A stretch of DNA of 64,000 bases, taken from NCBI RefSeq assembly GCF_008692605.1, contig NZ_LFCT01000002.1:186001-250000 (forward strand), read 5' to 3'. Below, in pieces: positions 7,730 through 18,822 of the stretch (the first letter of the stretch is position 1; each line of letters starts with the position of its first letter). Origin of the DNA: Sphingobium estronivorans (GTDB lineage: Bacteria; Pseudomonadota; Alphaproteobacteria; Sphingomonadales; Sphingomonadaceae). Made by a program: the position numbers and the translations under genes. The notes below the pieces were generated by a model. The model did not search any database and had not been told where the DNA came from. It saw only the letters and a program-made list of their open reading frames with translations.

Positions 7730-9654
7730 CGTCATCCCTGACGATTATCGCCGCCTATGCCGGATTGCTCCTGCTGGTTTTGCTGGCGCCCTATGCGTCG
7801 GTCCTGGCCATGCGCCACGCCGGCGGGCAGCGATCCGGCGACCGGGCGATCTGCGCGATCTTGCTGATCGGCGCCGTCGCCCTGACGATCGCCCGACACG
7901 GGGCATTTCCGATGATCGGCATATTCGTGCTGATTCCGCTCATCGGCCTCGGTGTGCCCTCCCTGCTGGGCGGCATCACCGCCGCGCTGCTGTTCGCGAC
8001 CGCCTTTTGGTGGACGCCATCGCCTCAATTGGGCTTCGTGCCGACGCTGATCGCCGCCCTGCTGGCGCTCGCCGCCGGATATCTGCCGCGCTGGAAAGAG
8101 GCGGCTGCCCGCCACGTCCCGCTGATGCCATGCCTGATCCTGTGCGCGCTTGTCGGCCTGGCCGTCGGGCTGTTCACCGCTCCGTTCGAAGCCTCGGAAA
8201 CGACCTATGCGGCCTGGCATCATTGGGGCGCCTATCTCGCGCCGGTCGAGGCCTGGCGCGGCGGCGGCGTGCCCTATCGCGATTTTCCCATCCAATATGG
8301 CCTCGGTCCCACGCTCCTGCTGATGGAGGGTTGCGGCGACGACTGCTGGCGCGGCATGTACGCGACCGCAATCACCGCCAACGCGCTCTATTTCGCCACG
8401 CTTGGCGGCGGGGTCATCCTGCTGACCGCCCGGCTCTCCCGCGGCGTGCGGTGGCTCGCGCTGCTCGCGATGTTCTGCGCCGCCTTTTTCTGGACCGGCT
8501 TCCCCACCGAGTTCGCGGGACCGGCGATGACGCCATCGGTGGCGGGCCTGCGTTTCCTGTCCATTTCCGCGCTGCTGCTCCATATTCTCCATGCCGAACA
8601 ACGGCAGGTCCGGCGTGACTGGATCGGTCATGCGATCTGGCTGATCGATCTCTTCTGGTCGCCCGAGGCGGCCTTTTTCGGAAGCCTGATCTGGTGGCCC
8701 TATCTCGCCCTGCGCGACGCCGAGGGCGCCAGCGGAAAGGCCGAGGCCGCAAGGGCGCTGGCCAAGGGGGCATTGCGCGGGGCAGGCGCTCTGGCGGTCG
8801 GGATGGCCGGCCTGGCACTGGCGCTCTGGCTGCTGTCGGCCAGGTCCATCGCGCTCTGGCAGTTTCTTGCCTATATCCAGCACCCGCCCGGCGCCCTGCC
8901 CGTCAATCCCGCAGGCACGGTCTGGATTGCGCTGGCCGCCATCGCCCTGGCCCTGCCGATCCTGGGGCGACGGGGTCTATCCGCGGCTGTCCGGCCGCTC
9001 TACGCCTGCCTGCTCGGACTGGCGGGCGCCGGCAGCTATTTCATCAGCCGGAGCCACGACAATAATATCCTCAACCTGTTTCCGCTGCTGGTGCCGCTGC
9101 TCTGCGCCATTCTGGTGAATATGCGGGAAAACCGGTCCCCAACGGCGCATTTTGTCCGGTGCTTCATCTATACCGGCCTCACGACCATGATCGCCTTCGT
9201 GACGGCATTCAATTTCGCCCATTGGCAACAGGGATCGGCCCGGTCGGGCCTGCTGACCCTCGGTCCGGCCAAACTGATTTCCCGGTTCACGCCGGATGAC
9301 AATAACAGGCCGCCCTTCCTCTCGGCGGACGCGGTGGCGGGACTGGACTATCTGCGCGCTCGGCACGCGGGCATGGTCATGCTGTTCGACGACAATAAGC
9401 TGATGCCGAGAAGCCCCGCCGGCCTGGCCTGGACGGGCGTCAACAATATCGCGAATTTCGCGCCGCTGCCGGATGCGATGATTCAATATTATATCGAACG
9501 GGGCGCTGTTGCGTATCGGCGACCCGGGTGGATTCTGGTCGACCGGGACCATGCGGCGTGGGCGGCGGCGTTCCAACGCTGCTATGATGTGCGCGACCGA
9601 AAATCCTTCGGCCGCTATCAGGCCCTTTATCTGACCCCTCGCGGATCGCGATAG
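7726..9654 (+). CDS. large polytopic membrane protein, GT-C/mannosyltransferase-like
   Basis: 642-residue membrane protein with about 12 hydrophobic segments. After the fifth or sixth helix lies VEAWRGGGVPYRDFPIQYG, which resembles the G-x-x-Y-x-D...YGP loop of several lipid-linked GT-C transferases. The C-terminal 130 residues are soluble and probably periplasmic. It is the last gene of the operon (ATGA overlap with the gene before) and is followed by a hairpin at 9715-9739. Two GT-C-like proteins in tandem suggest either two acceptor steps or one catalytic and one accessory subunit. Confidence 0.55.
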   Translation: MTSSLTIIAAYAGLLLLVLLAPYASVLAMRHAGGQRSGDRAICAILLIGAVALTIARHGAFPMIGIFVLIPLIGLGVPSLLGGITAALLFATAFWWTPSPQLGFVPTLIAALLALAAGYLPRWKEAAARHVPLMPCLILCALVGLAVGLFTAPFEASETTYAAWHHWGAYLAPVEAWRGGGVPYRDFPIQYGLGPTLLLMEGCGDDCWRGMYATAITANALYFATLGGGVILLTARLSRGVRWLALLAMFCAAFFWTGFPTEFAGPAMTPSVAGLRFLSISALLLHILHAEQRQVRRDWIGHAIWLIDLFWSPEAAFFGSLIWWPYLALRDAEGASGKAEAARALAKGALRGAGALAVGMAGLALALWLLSARSIALWQFLAYIQHPPGALPVNPAGTVWIALAAIALALPILGRRGLSAAVRPLYACLLGLAGAGSYFISRSHDNNILNLFPLLVPLLCAILVNMRENRSPTAHFVRCFIYTGLTTMIAFVTAFNFAHWQQGSARSGLLTLGPAKLISRFTPDDNNRPPFLSADAVAGLDYLRARHAGMVMLFDDNKLMPRSPAGLAWTGVNNIANFAPLPDAMIQYYIERGAVAYRRPGWILVDRDHAAWAAAFQRCYDVRDRKSFGRYQALYLTPRGSR

Positions 9655-9714
9655 GGATACCCGCCCTCCCCCGGGCATGTCCAGTGGCCCAGGGCCATTC
9701 CAGCCATTGGCCCT

Positions 9715-9739
9715 TGCCGGGCGTCATCGACGCCCGGCA
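9715..9739. terminator. intergenic hairpin between convergent operons
   Basis: Perfect 11-base-pair inverted repeat (TGCCGGGCGTC, loop ATC, GACGCCCGGCA) in the 91-base gap between the end of the glycan operon and the end of thiC. No T-tract follows on either strand, so it is a weak or bidirectional terminator at best. Confidence 0.5.
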
Positions 9740-9745
9740 CTGGGT

Positions 9746-12310
<2,565 letters not shown>

Positions 12311-12393
12311 AGCCATGTAGCGGATTATGCGCCTGAGCGAAACCCGTTTCCGGTGCTGGACAGGAGCAGGATTTTTCCGCTTCATTATCAGCC

Positions 12394-12675
12394 ATGAAGC
12401 AGCACGACCTGACGACGAAGGAAGGCCGCAAGGCGCACCGGCATGAGCTGCGCATGATCGCGGTGCGCCCTCGCCGTTGGAGGCTATGGCTGCTGACGGC
12501 GGGATTCCTGTTGCTGCTGACGCCTTCAGCGCTGAAGGTGCACAGCCTGTTCGGCTTGTGGCCGCCGATGTTGGGGGCGCTGTGCGTGATGATGGGCGTG
12601 CCGCTGCTGGTGACGAGCGTGGTGCTGAAGCGGCGCTATCTGCGACAACGAGTGGCCGGGCGGATCGGAGGGTGA
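12394..12675 (+). CDS. small hypothetical membrane protein
   Basis: 93 residues: a basic N terminus (KQHDLTTKEGRKAHRHELR), then two hydrophobic helices (about 32-50 and 55-75) and a basic tail. The codon pattern and a clean start just after the divergent riboswitch support it as a gene. No function can be assigned. It is transcribed away from the thiamine unit and toward the convergent P450. Confidence 0.55.
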   Translation: MKQHDLTTKEGRKAHRHELRMIAVRPRRWRLWLLTAGFLLLLTPSALKVHSLFGLWPPMLGALCVMMGVPLLVTSVVLKRRYLRQRVAGRIGG

Positions 12676-12715
12676 TGGGCGCCCCGATGGCTTTCCAAGT
12701 CTCCGCCCCAGGCCG

Positions 12716-14095
12716 TCACGCCTCGGACGAAACCGCCTCGAACATCAGCTTCATTCCTGTCCTTGGCCGGATGGTCAGGCGGCTGATCGGCTCCGGCCTG
12801 AAGCCCCTGGGCACAGACAGGCGATAGCGTCGCACGACGCTGGCGATCACGGTCATCACCTCCTGCTGGGCGAAGCCCGCGCCGATGCAGACGCGCGGTC
12901 CCCGGCCGAAGGGGAACCAGGCCTGCTTCACCATCTCCGCATTGGCGGGGTCATCGAAACGCTCGGGATCGAAGCTGTGGGGGCAAGCCCAATTGTCCCG
13001 GTTGCGCTGGGTTAGCCAAGGGGCGACGACCAGCATCGCGCCCTCCTCCAACTGCTTGTCGCGCATCGGCATGGGACACGGCACTTCGCGCGGGAAGAAA
13101 GCGACCGGCGGGTAAAGCCGCAGCGTTTCGCGGAAGATGTTGCGGATCGCGCCCATGTCCTTGAGCATCGCGGCGTCGAGCGGGGCGTTTCCGGCAATCT
13201 GCTCCACCTCGGCGCGGGCAACGTTCTGGATATGGGCGCATTCGGCCAGCATGTAGAGCGCCCAGGTCATGGTGCTGGCAGAGGTTTCATGGCCCGCGAG
13301 GAAAATGGTCGAGACCTGATCCATCACCTGTTGCAGGGTGAAGGGTTCGCCAGTTTCGGGATGCTTCGCCTCGATCAGCGACTGGAGGATGTCGCGATGG
13401 GGCGCTTCGCCGCGTTGGTGATACCCCTCATGGCGGGCCTCGACGATGGGGCGGAAGACGTCGTGGATCGCCTTGGCGGGCTTGAGAGAGCGTTGCTCGA
13501 ACCAACGCGCGGGCGCGCCGTAGAGGCGCAGCATCGACGCGCTGTGGGCGAGGCGCTGGAACTTGCCGAAGGCAGTGTGGATGATGTTGGAACGATGTTC
13601 GTCCAGCGCCTGCGAAAACAGCGTGCGGAAGATGATGTCGGCCGCCACATGGGTCATCATGGGGTCGATGTCGACCGGCTTGCCGCGATCCGCCGCGTCG
13701 AGGCGGGCCAGCAGGTCGTCGGCGGCGGCCACCATCAGCGGCATGGAGCGATTGAGCGCGGTATGGGCGAAGGCCGGGTTCACCATCGCGCGCTGGCTTT
13801 CCCAATCCTCGCCATTGGCCGAGAACACGCTGTTGCCGATCAGCGGCGACAGGTTGCGGACCAGTTCGCGATGCTTGGGGAAGGCCGTGCCGCCGCGCAG
13901 GATCCTGTCCACCAGCGGCAGTTCATTGGCGATATACATGGTCTGGCCAGGCATCCGGATTTCGCCCAGCTTCATCGTGTAGCTCTTCTCGAACAGCACA
14001 TGGATCCAGCTATGCCAGCCGCGCAGGAACCGCTTCATCAGGCCGCGCTTGGTGCGGGGCGGTTCGGGATAGGGCGGGGTGAAGGGCTCCGTCAC
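12716..14095 (-). CDS. cytochrome P450
   Basis: 459 residues, full length for a P450. AGHETSAST is the I-helix oxygen-activation motif, ETLRLYPPV the ExxR of the K helix, and FPFGRGPRVCIGAG holds the heme-ligand cysteine (Cys403). The N terminus lacks a membrane anchor. The arrangement (hydrophilic N terminus, FGRGPRxCIG) is of the class that hydroxylates fatty acids, terpenoids or alkanes; substrate is unknown. The start is GTG at 14095, which overlaps the stop of the upstream alpha/beta hydrolase-like gene (GTGA), so the two are co-translated and may work on the same lipid-like substrate. Confidence 0.93.
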   Translation of the reverse strand: MTEPFTPPYPEPPRTKRGLMKRFLRGWHSWIHVLFEKSYTMKLGEIRMPGQTMYIANELPLVDRILRGGTAFPKHRELVRNLSPLIGNSVFSANGEDWESQRAMVNPAFAHTALNRSMPLMVAAADDLLARLDAADRGKPVDIDPMMTHVAADIIFRTLFSQALDEHRSNIIHTAFGKFQRLAHSASMLRLYGAPARWFEQRSLKPAKAIHDVFRPIVEARHEGYHQRGEAPHRDILQSLIEAKHPETGEPFTLQQVMDQVSTIFLAGHETSASTMTWALYMLAECAHIQNVARAEVEQIAGNAPLDAAMLKDMGAIRNIFRETLRLYPPVAFFPREVPCPMPMRDKQLEEGAMLVVAPWLTQRNRDNWACPHSFDPERFDDPANAEMVKQAWFPFGRGPRVCIGAGFAQQEVMTVIASVVRRYRLSVPRGFRPEPISRLTIRPRTGMKLMFEAVSSEA

Positions 14096-15219
14096 GGGAT
14101 GGTCCTGAACTGCGCTATGGCCTGGTCGACGGTGCGGCGGCCTGCGGTAAGGCTGACATAATCCACCGGCGAGAGGCGGTCGCCCACGCGCAGATAGTCG
14201 AAATGCGCCTCATATTTGTTGGACCAGCCCCCATGATAATTTTCCGGATCGTAGAAGAGGTGGAAGCGCGGCGAGAGCAGGTCGACGCGGGCGGCGCATC
14301 GGTCCGACACCAGCCGGATCGGGTGGACGTCATAATAAGCCGCGCCGTCCGGGGGGGCGGAGAAGTCGACGAGCCGGAAATGCTTGTCGTCCAGGGCCTT
14401 CAGATCGGCATGATACCAGCGCGCATCCTTGCGCAGCGCAATCACCGGGACGACCTGCCCCAGGGTGAGGACGGTGAAATTGTCAGGCAGCGGCCTGTCC
14501 CCGCGCAGGTCGAGGATGCGGCGCAGGACGCTCATCGCATAGATGGTACCGTTGCTGTGCGAAGCGAAGATCACCTCGTCATAGGGGCCGTCCATCTGCT
14601 CCACGATGCGGGCGGCGAACTGGTCGAGGCGGGCGTTCATCTCCGCACCCGGTCCCTCGGCCGCGACCGTGTGGTTGTAGTACATGAAACGCAGCAGCCA
14701 GGGCACGATCAACTTGTTGAGCAGACGGCCGGACAAAGCCGCGCTAACGGCGATGCCGATCAGCGCCGATGCCCAGAAAGGAAGCAGCAGCGACAGCAGC
14801 AGAGCGGGGATCAGCGCGAGGACCACCGGGATCAGCACAGCCAGCACCGGCGGATAGAGGATGGTGATCACTGGGCCTTGGCGCAGCTTCCGCATCCGCA
14901 GGAACTGCATGTGCCGGGCATGGGCGCCGTAGGTGGCAATGGAGCGCCATGCGAGCAGCAGCGGATTGCGAATCCACACCTTGCCCACCAGATCCTCCCA
15001 ACGGAGGAATTCATAGTCGGTCTCGACTTCGGCACTGTGGTTGGTGATGGTCCAGAGGGCGGACGAAACCGGGCCGGACCGGCGCGCGCCGACCTCCACC
15101 TGCTCACCGGACAGACGCGTATAGGTTTGCGCCTGCTCGCGGTACATCTGGTGATAGAAACGCACCCCGCGCGGGTCGAATCCGCCAAGGTAGAAGAGTT
15201 TACGCTTGAACTTTTCCAT
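14092..15219 (-). CDS. membrane-bound alpha/beta hydrolase-like protein
   Basis: 375 residues from the ATG at 15219 (MEKFKRKLFYLGGFDPRG); a GTG-like extension upstream is less likely. The first 130 residues are soluble, then come two hydrophobic helices (about 125-170), then a soluble domain with EVIFASHSNGTIYAM. SHSNG sits where the nucleophile elbow GxSxG of serine hydrolases is expected, with Ser replacing the first Gly. Late His residues (DVHPIR, FHLFYD, NYHGG) could complete a triad. Stop overlaps the P450 start. A lipase or esterase acting at the membrane is the best guess. Confidence 0.65.
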   Translation of the reverse strand: MEKFKRKLFYLGGFDPRGVRFYHQMYREQAQTYTRLSGEQVEVGARRSGPVSSALWTITNHSAEVETDYEFLRWEDLVGKVWIRNPLLLAWRSIATYGAHARHMQFLRMRKLRQGPVITILYPPVLAVLIPVVLALIPALLLSLLLPFWASALIGIAVSAALSGRLLNKLIVPWLLRFMYYNHTVAAEGPGAEMNARLDQFAARIVEQMDGPYDEVIFASHSNGTIYAMSVLRRILDLRGDRPLPDNFTVLTLGQVVPVIALRKDARWYHADLKALDDKHFRLVDFSAPPDGAAYYDVHPIRLVSDRCAARVDLLSPRFHLFYDPENYHGGWSNKYEAHFDYLRVGDRLSPVDYVSLTAGRRTVDQAIAQFRTIP

Positions 15220-15241
15220 GGCCCCTGTTCCACATCGGGCC

Positions 15242-15535
15242 ATGACGACACCCGAACGCGACTACTGCTATTTCATAGACCACCGCAAATACAACCGAAA
15301 CATCGGATGCCGGCGCCATGACAATGCCTATGGCATCAACGGGGGCGGCAGCGAGCGGGACCGGTGGCGGGCGGACATGGCCTTTTACCGGCATATGAAG
15401 GGCGAAGGCGATCCCATGGCGCTGCCTTCGCTGCTCGCGTGCCTGTGTTTCGGCTGGTTCTGCTGGAATTATCATCCCGGCAAGGGGCTGTGGCGGGGGC
15501 AGCTCTTGCGCCGCTTCGCAAAAGCGCCGAAGTGA
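15242..15535 (+). CDS. small phospholipase A2-like protein
   Basis: 97 residues starting [18 protein letters not shown]. It contains [12 protein letters not shown] (about 22-33) followed 11 residues later by [12 protein letters not shown]. This matches the phospholipase A2 pattern C-x-x-H-D-x-x-Y-G then (R/K)xxxDxxFxxxM, where the HD pair is catalytic and the second Asp completes the dyad. A hydrophobic segment ([16 protein letters not shown]) follows and would tether it to the membrane. It starts 22 bases from the divergent hydrolase gene and its stop is 5 bases before kdsA. Biochemical activity is inferred; no signal peptide is seen. Confidence 0.6.
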   Translation: MTTPERDYCYFIDHRKYNRNIGCRRHDNAYGINGGGSERDRWRADMAFYRHMKGEGDPMALPSLLACLCFGWFCWNYHPGKGLWRGQLLRRFAKAPK

Positions 15536-15540
15536 GCGGC

Positions 15541-16365
15541 ATGAAATCCAAGCATGTTTCCATCGGGCCGGTGACGGTCGGCAACGACCTGCCCTTCGTC
15601 CTGATCTCCGGCCCCTGCCAGATCGAGAGCCGCGACCACGCGATGATGATGGCGGAGCGGCTGTCGGACGCGGCCGCGAAGGCGGACGTGCCCTTCATTT
15701 TCAAATCCTCCTTCGACAAGGCGAACCGGACATCCGTGTCCGGACAGCGGGGCGTCGGGATCGATGCGGGGCTGGCGATCCTGGCCGAGGTGAGGGCGCA
15801 TTTCGGCTGTCCGGTGCTGACTGACGTGCATGAAGCGGATCAGGTCGCGGCGGCGGCGGAGGCGGTGGACATCCTGCAAATCCCGGCCTTTCTCTGCCGG
15901 CAGACCGACCTGCTGCTGGCGGCGGGACGGACCGGCGCGGTCGTCAATGTCAAGAAGGGGCAGTTTCTCGCCCCTTGGGACATGGCGGCGGTGGCGCAGA
16001 AGCTTGCCTCGACCGGCAATGAACGCATCCTGCTGACCGAACGCGGGGCGAGCTTCGGTTACAACACGCTGGTCAGCGACATGCGGTCGCTGCCGGTGAT
16101 GGCGGAAACGGGTTATCCGGTGGTGTTCGATGCAACCCATTCGGTGCAGCAGCCGGGCGGGCTGGGTTCAGCCTCGGGTGGGCAGCGGGACTTTGCGCCG
16201 GTGCTGGCGCGGAGTGCCGTGGCGGCGGGGGTCGCGGCGGTTTTTGCCGAGGCGCATGACGATCCCGACAATGCGCCGTCCGATGGGCCGGTGATGCTGC
16301 CGGTCGAGTGGGTCGGGCCGTTGCTGGAGACGTTGAAGGCGATCGATGCGGCGGTGAAGGGGTAA
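15541..16365 (+). CDS. kdsA: 3-deoxy-D-manno-octulosonate 8-phosphate synthase
   Basis: 274 residues; condenses arabinose 5-phosphate with phosphoenolpyruvate to make KDO 8-phosphate for lipopolysaccharide. The N-terminal [26 protein letters not shown] and [31 protein letters not shown] are KdsA signatures. CRQTDLL and [13 protein letters not shown] separate it from DAHP synthases. ATG at 15541 is 6 bases after the PLA2-like stop. Confidence 0.96.
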   Translation: MKSKHVSIGPVTVGNDLPFVLISGPCQIESRDHAMMMAERLSDAAAKADVPFIFKSSFDKANRTSVSGQRGVGIDAGLAILAEVRAHFGCPVLTDVHEADQVAAAAEAVDILQIPAFLCRQTDLLLAAGRTGAVVNVKKGQFLAPWDMAAVAQKLASTGNERILLTERGASFGYNTLVSDMRSLPVMAETGYPVVFDATHSVQQPGGLGSASGGQRDFAPVLARSAVAAGVAAVFAEAHDDPDNAPSDGPVMLPVEWVGPLLETLKAIDAAVKG

Positions 16366-16410
16366 CCCCCTCACCGCCTTGGTCAAGCCCGTGCGGCGCT
16401 TGAGCATTTC

Positions 16411-16443
16411 CAATCCGTGATGCGTCAGCATCTCAGCGGATTG
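16411..16443. terminator. convergent stem-loop between kdsA and proA
   Basis: Outer stem CAATCCG/CGGATTG with a nested inner stem GATGC/GCATC around a GTCA loop, in the 87-base gap between two convergent genes. No long T-tract, so termination may be Rho-assisted. Confidence 0.5.
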
Positions 16444-16452
16444 ATATAAGCA

Positions 16453-17718
16453 TCAGGGCCGGGTCTGGCCCGTGCCGCGCACCAACCACTTATAGGTCGT
16501 CAGTCCCTCCAGCGCGACCGGACCGCGGGCATGGAGACGGCCGGTCGAGATGCCGATCTCGGCCCCCAGCCCGAACTCGCCGCCGTCCGCGAACTGGGTG
16601 GACGCGTTCCACATCACGATGGCGCTGTCGACCGCGTTCAGGAAGCGCTCAGCCTTTTCCGCGTCCTCGGTCACGATCGCATCGGTGTGATGGCTGGCAT
16701 GGGTGGCGATATGGGCCAGCGCCGCGTCCAGCCCGTCGACCATGCGCACCGAGACGATGGCGTCGAGATATTCGGTATCCCAATCCTCGTCCGCAGCAGC
16801 AGCAACGCGACTGTCCATCGCCTGTACCGCCTGGTCGCCGCGCACTTCGCACTTGGCGTCGAGGAGCGCCTTCACAATGGCGGGCGCGGCGCCGAACGCC
16901 GTGTCGATCAGCACCGTCTCGGTCGCGCCGCAAATGCCGGTGCGGCGCATCTTGGCGTTCACGACCAGCTTTTGCGCCATGTCAGGGTCGGCCGCACCGT
17001 CCACATAGCTGTGGTTGATGCCGTCGAGATGGGCGAGCACGGGCACGCGTGCCTCTTCCTGCACGCGGGCGACCAGGCTCTTGCCGCCGCGCGGCACGAT
17101 CAGGTCGATATAGTCCGATGCCTTGAGCAGCGCGCCTACGGCGGCGCGGTCGGTGGTCGGCACCAGTTGGACCGCGTCGGCGGGCAGACCGGCGGCGGCG
17201 ATGCCCTCCGCCATGGCGGCATGGATGGCACGGTTGCTTTCCTTCGCCTCGCTGCCGCCGCGCAGGAGCACCGCATTGCCCGCGCGCAGGCAGAGCGCGG
17301 CGGCATCGGCGGTCACGTTGGGGCGGCTTTCATAAATGATGCCGATCACGCCCAGCGGCACGCGGACGCGGGACAGTTCCATGCCGTTGGGGCGAACCTG
17401 CTTGTCGATCACGCTGCCCAGCGGATTGACCAGCGTTGCGACCTGATCCACGCCCGCCGCAGTGGCGGCGATGCGGTCCTCATCCAGCCGCAGCCGATCC
17501 AGCATGGCCGGCGACAGGCCGTTGGCGGCGGCATTTTCCATGTCGCGGGCATTGGCGGCAATGATCTGCGGCGCCTGATCCCGCAACGCCTGCGCGGCGC
17601 GGCGCAAGGCATCGATCTTCTGCGCATCGCTGGTCGATGCCAGCACGACGGCGGCCGAGCGCGCCCGCGCGCCCATGGTCGCGATCAGCATTTCAGGGGT
17701 CTGGGTCAGGTCGTTCAT
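16453..17718 (-). CDS. proA: gamma-glutamyl phosphate reductase
   Basis: 421 residues, the normal length. NADPH-dependent reduction of gamma-glutamyl phosphate to the semialdehyde in proline synthesis. Aldehyde-dehydrogenase fold with [26 protein letters not shown] and the catalytic-cysteine motif [11 protein letters not shown]. Single-gene unit; proB is not in the window. Confidence 0.96.
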   Translation of the reverse strand: MNDLTQTPEMLIATMGARARSAAVVLASTSDAQKIDALRRAAQALRDQAPQIIAANARDMENAAANGLSPAMLDRLRLDEDRIAATAAGVDQVATLVNPLGSVIDKQVRPNGMELSRVRVPLGVIGIIYESRPNVTADAAALCLRAGNAVLLRGGSEAKESNRAIHAAMAEGIAAAGLPADAVQLVPTTDRAAVGALLKASDYIDLIVPRGGKSLVARVQEEARVPVLAHLDGINHSYVDGAADPDMAQKLVVNAKMRRTGICGATETVLIDTAFGAAPAIVKALLDAKCEVRGDQAVQAMDSRVAAAADEDWDTEYLDAIVSVRMVDGLDAALAHIATHASHHTDAIVTEDAEKAERFLNAVDSAIVMWNASTQFADGGEFGLGAEIGISTGRLHARGPVALEGLTTYKWLVRGTGQTRP

Positions 17719-18054
17719 GGGGTGTCTCGCTTATTGTGCGCGGGCCTTATCATGAAAGCACGCCAAAGCGAAACCGTCGCCCCCGCAAAAGCCAGTAGCC
17801 GACGACCGGGCCATGGGTCGCAAATGGCCCGGCCGCCGGCAGGCAGCGGAAACTGCCTCTTTCTCAGGCGTAGCGGCGAGGTCCGACACGCGCATACCCA
17901 GATTGGGGTATACGCGCGCGCAAACGCGAAAATTCCCGGCCAACATCGCGAAATTTCAGAGCGCGCCGCATTCGATCGGATGCGAGGCGGGCGCGCTCAT
18001 TCTCCGTTGTCGCATCCCTTTTTTGCGCGATATTCTGGAGGCGACGCGAACGGA
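17719..18054. other. 336-base gene-free stretch upstream of proA
   Basis: No convincing gene on either strand. It holds a short inverted repeat at 17894-17911 (ATACCC, 6-base spacer, GGGTAT) about 175 bases upstream of proA, and a stem-loop with a T6 tract on the plus strand at 17978-18024. proA's promoter must lie here on the minus strand. Confidence 0.6.
17978..18024 (+). terminator. orphan terminator-like stem-loop (plus strand)
   Basis: GGATGCGA at 17978 pairs with TCGCATCC ending at 18017, loop 24 bases, followed by CTTTTTT. On the plus strand this has the form of a Rho-independent terminator, yet both flanking genes run on the minus strand, so no annotated transcript ends here. It may end a small RNA from the gap. 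The long loop weakens the case. Confidence 0.4.
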
Positions 18055-18711
18055 TCAGGCCGCCTGGGCCAGCATTTCCCGTTTCGTCGCGGTGAACATG
18101 CGGCAGGGCGGGATGTTGCGCCATTCAACCCGTTCGTTCAGTTCCTCGAACTGCGGCGAGAGCAGGCGGCGCATATAGGCCGAATATTGGTAGACCAGGA
18201 ATGCCCCGTCCGGTTTCAGCGCGGCCCGCGTTTCCGCGCAAATATCCTCCCCCATGCCGTCGGGCAGGGTGGAGAAGGGAATGCCGGAGAGAATATAGTC
18301 CGCCTGGCGATGGCCGGCCTCCCGGATGAAGCGGCGCACATCGGCCGCCGATCCATGCACGACGCGCAGGCGGGGATCGTCGATCTGCGCTTCGAGGAAG
18401 GCGACGAAATCGAGGTTGAGATCGATCGCCAGCAAGGTCGCCTCCGGGTGCATCCGCTCCAGAACGGTCCGCGTGAAGGTGCCCACCCCCGGTCCATATT
18501 CCACGAACAGCCGTGTATGGACCCAATCGACATCCGCCAGCATCGCATCGACCAGCGAGGCCGACGAGGGCATGATCGACCCGATCATGCCCGGATGCTT
18601 GACGAACTGCCGGAAAAACATCCCCCATTGCGCGAGGAAAGTGGAGGGCCGGACCGCATTCTTTGTCTTCAAGGGGATGGAGGCCATCAATTCTCGCCTG
18701 TCTGCCTTCAT
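18055..18711 (-). CDS. PmtA-type phospholipid N-methyltransferase (class I SAM methyltransferase)
   Basis: 218 residues from ATG 18711; an ATG at 18687 with a better upstream purine stretch would give a slightly shorter form. FFRQFVKHPGMIGSIMPSSASLVDAM and VEYGPGVGTFTRTVLE (SAM motif I) match the rhizobial PmtA/ribosomal-adenine-dimethylase-like group that methylates phosphatidylethanolamine. LSGIPFSTLP is the motif IV region (xPF). The protein has no membrane helix. It lies downstream of the CDC48-like gene on the same strand, with a hairpin between. Confidence 0.78.
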   Translation of the reverse strand: MKADRRELMASIPLKTKNAVRPSTFLAQWGMFFRQFVKHPGMIGSIMPSSASLVDAMLADVDWVHTRLFVEYGPGVGTFTRTVLERMHPEATLLAIDLNLDFVAFLEAQIDDPRLRVVHGSAADVRRFIREAGHRQADYILSGIPFSTLPDGMGEDICAETRAALKPDGAFLVYQYSAYMRRLLSPQFEELNERVEWRNIPPCRMFTATKREMLAQAA

Positions 18712-18781
18712 ACGCCCGACTCGCAAAAATCCGCCGGGCTTGCAAGCGCCTTCGCGGCGAAATGCGGTACTTTGAATGGCG

Positions 18782-18818
18782 AAGCGGGCGAGAAAGGATG
18801 CCCCTTCCCCGCCCGCTT
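18782..18818 (-). terminator. hairpin downstream of the CDC48-like gene
   Basis: Inverted repeat AAGCGGGCG / CGCCCGCTT with a 19-base loop, immediately 3' of the ATPase stop at 18823. No clear U-tract; probable termination or mRNA-stabilising hairpin. Confidence 0.45.
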
Positions 18819-18822
18819 TCGA

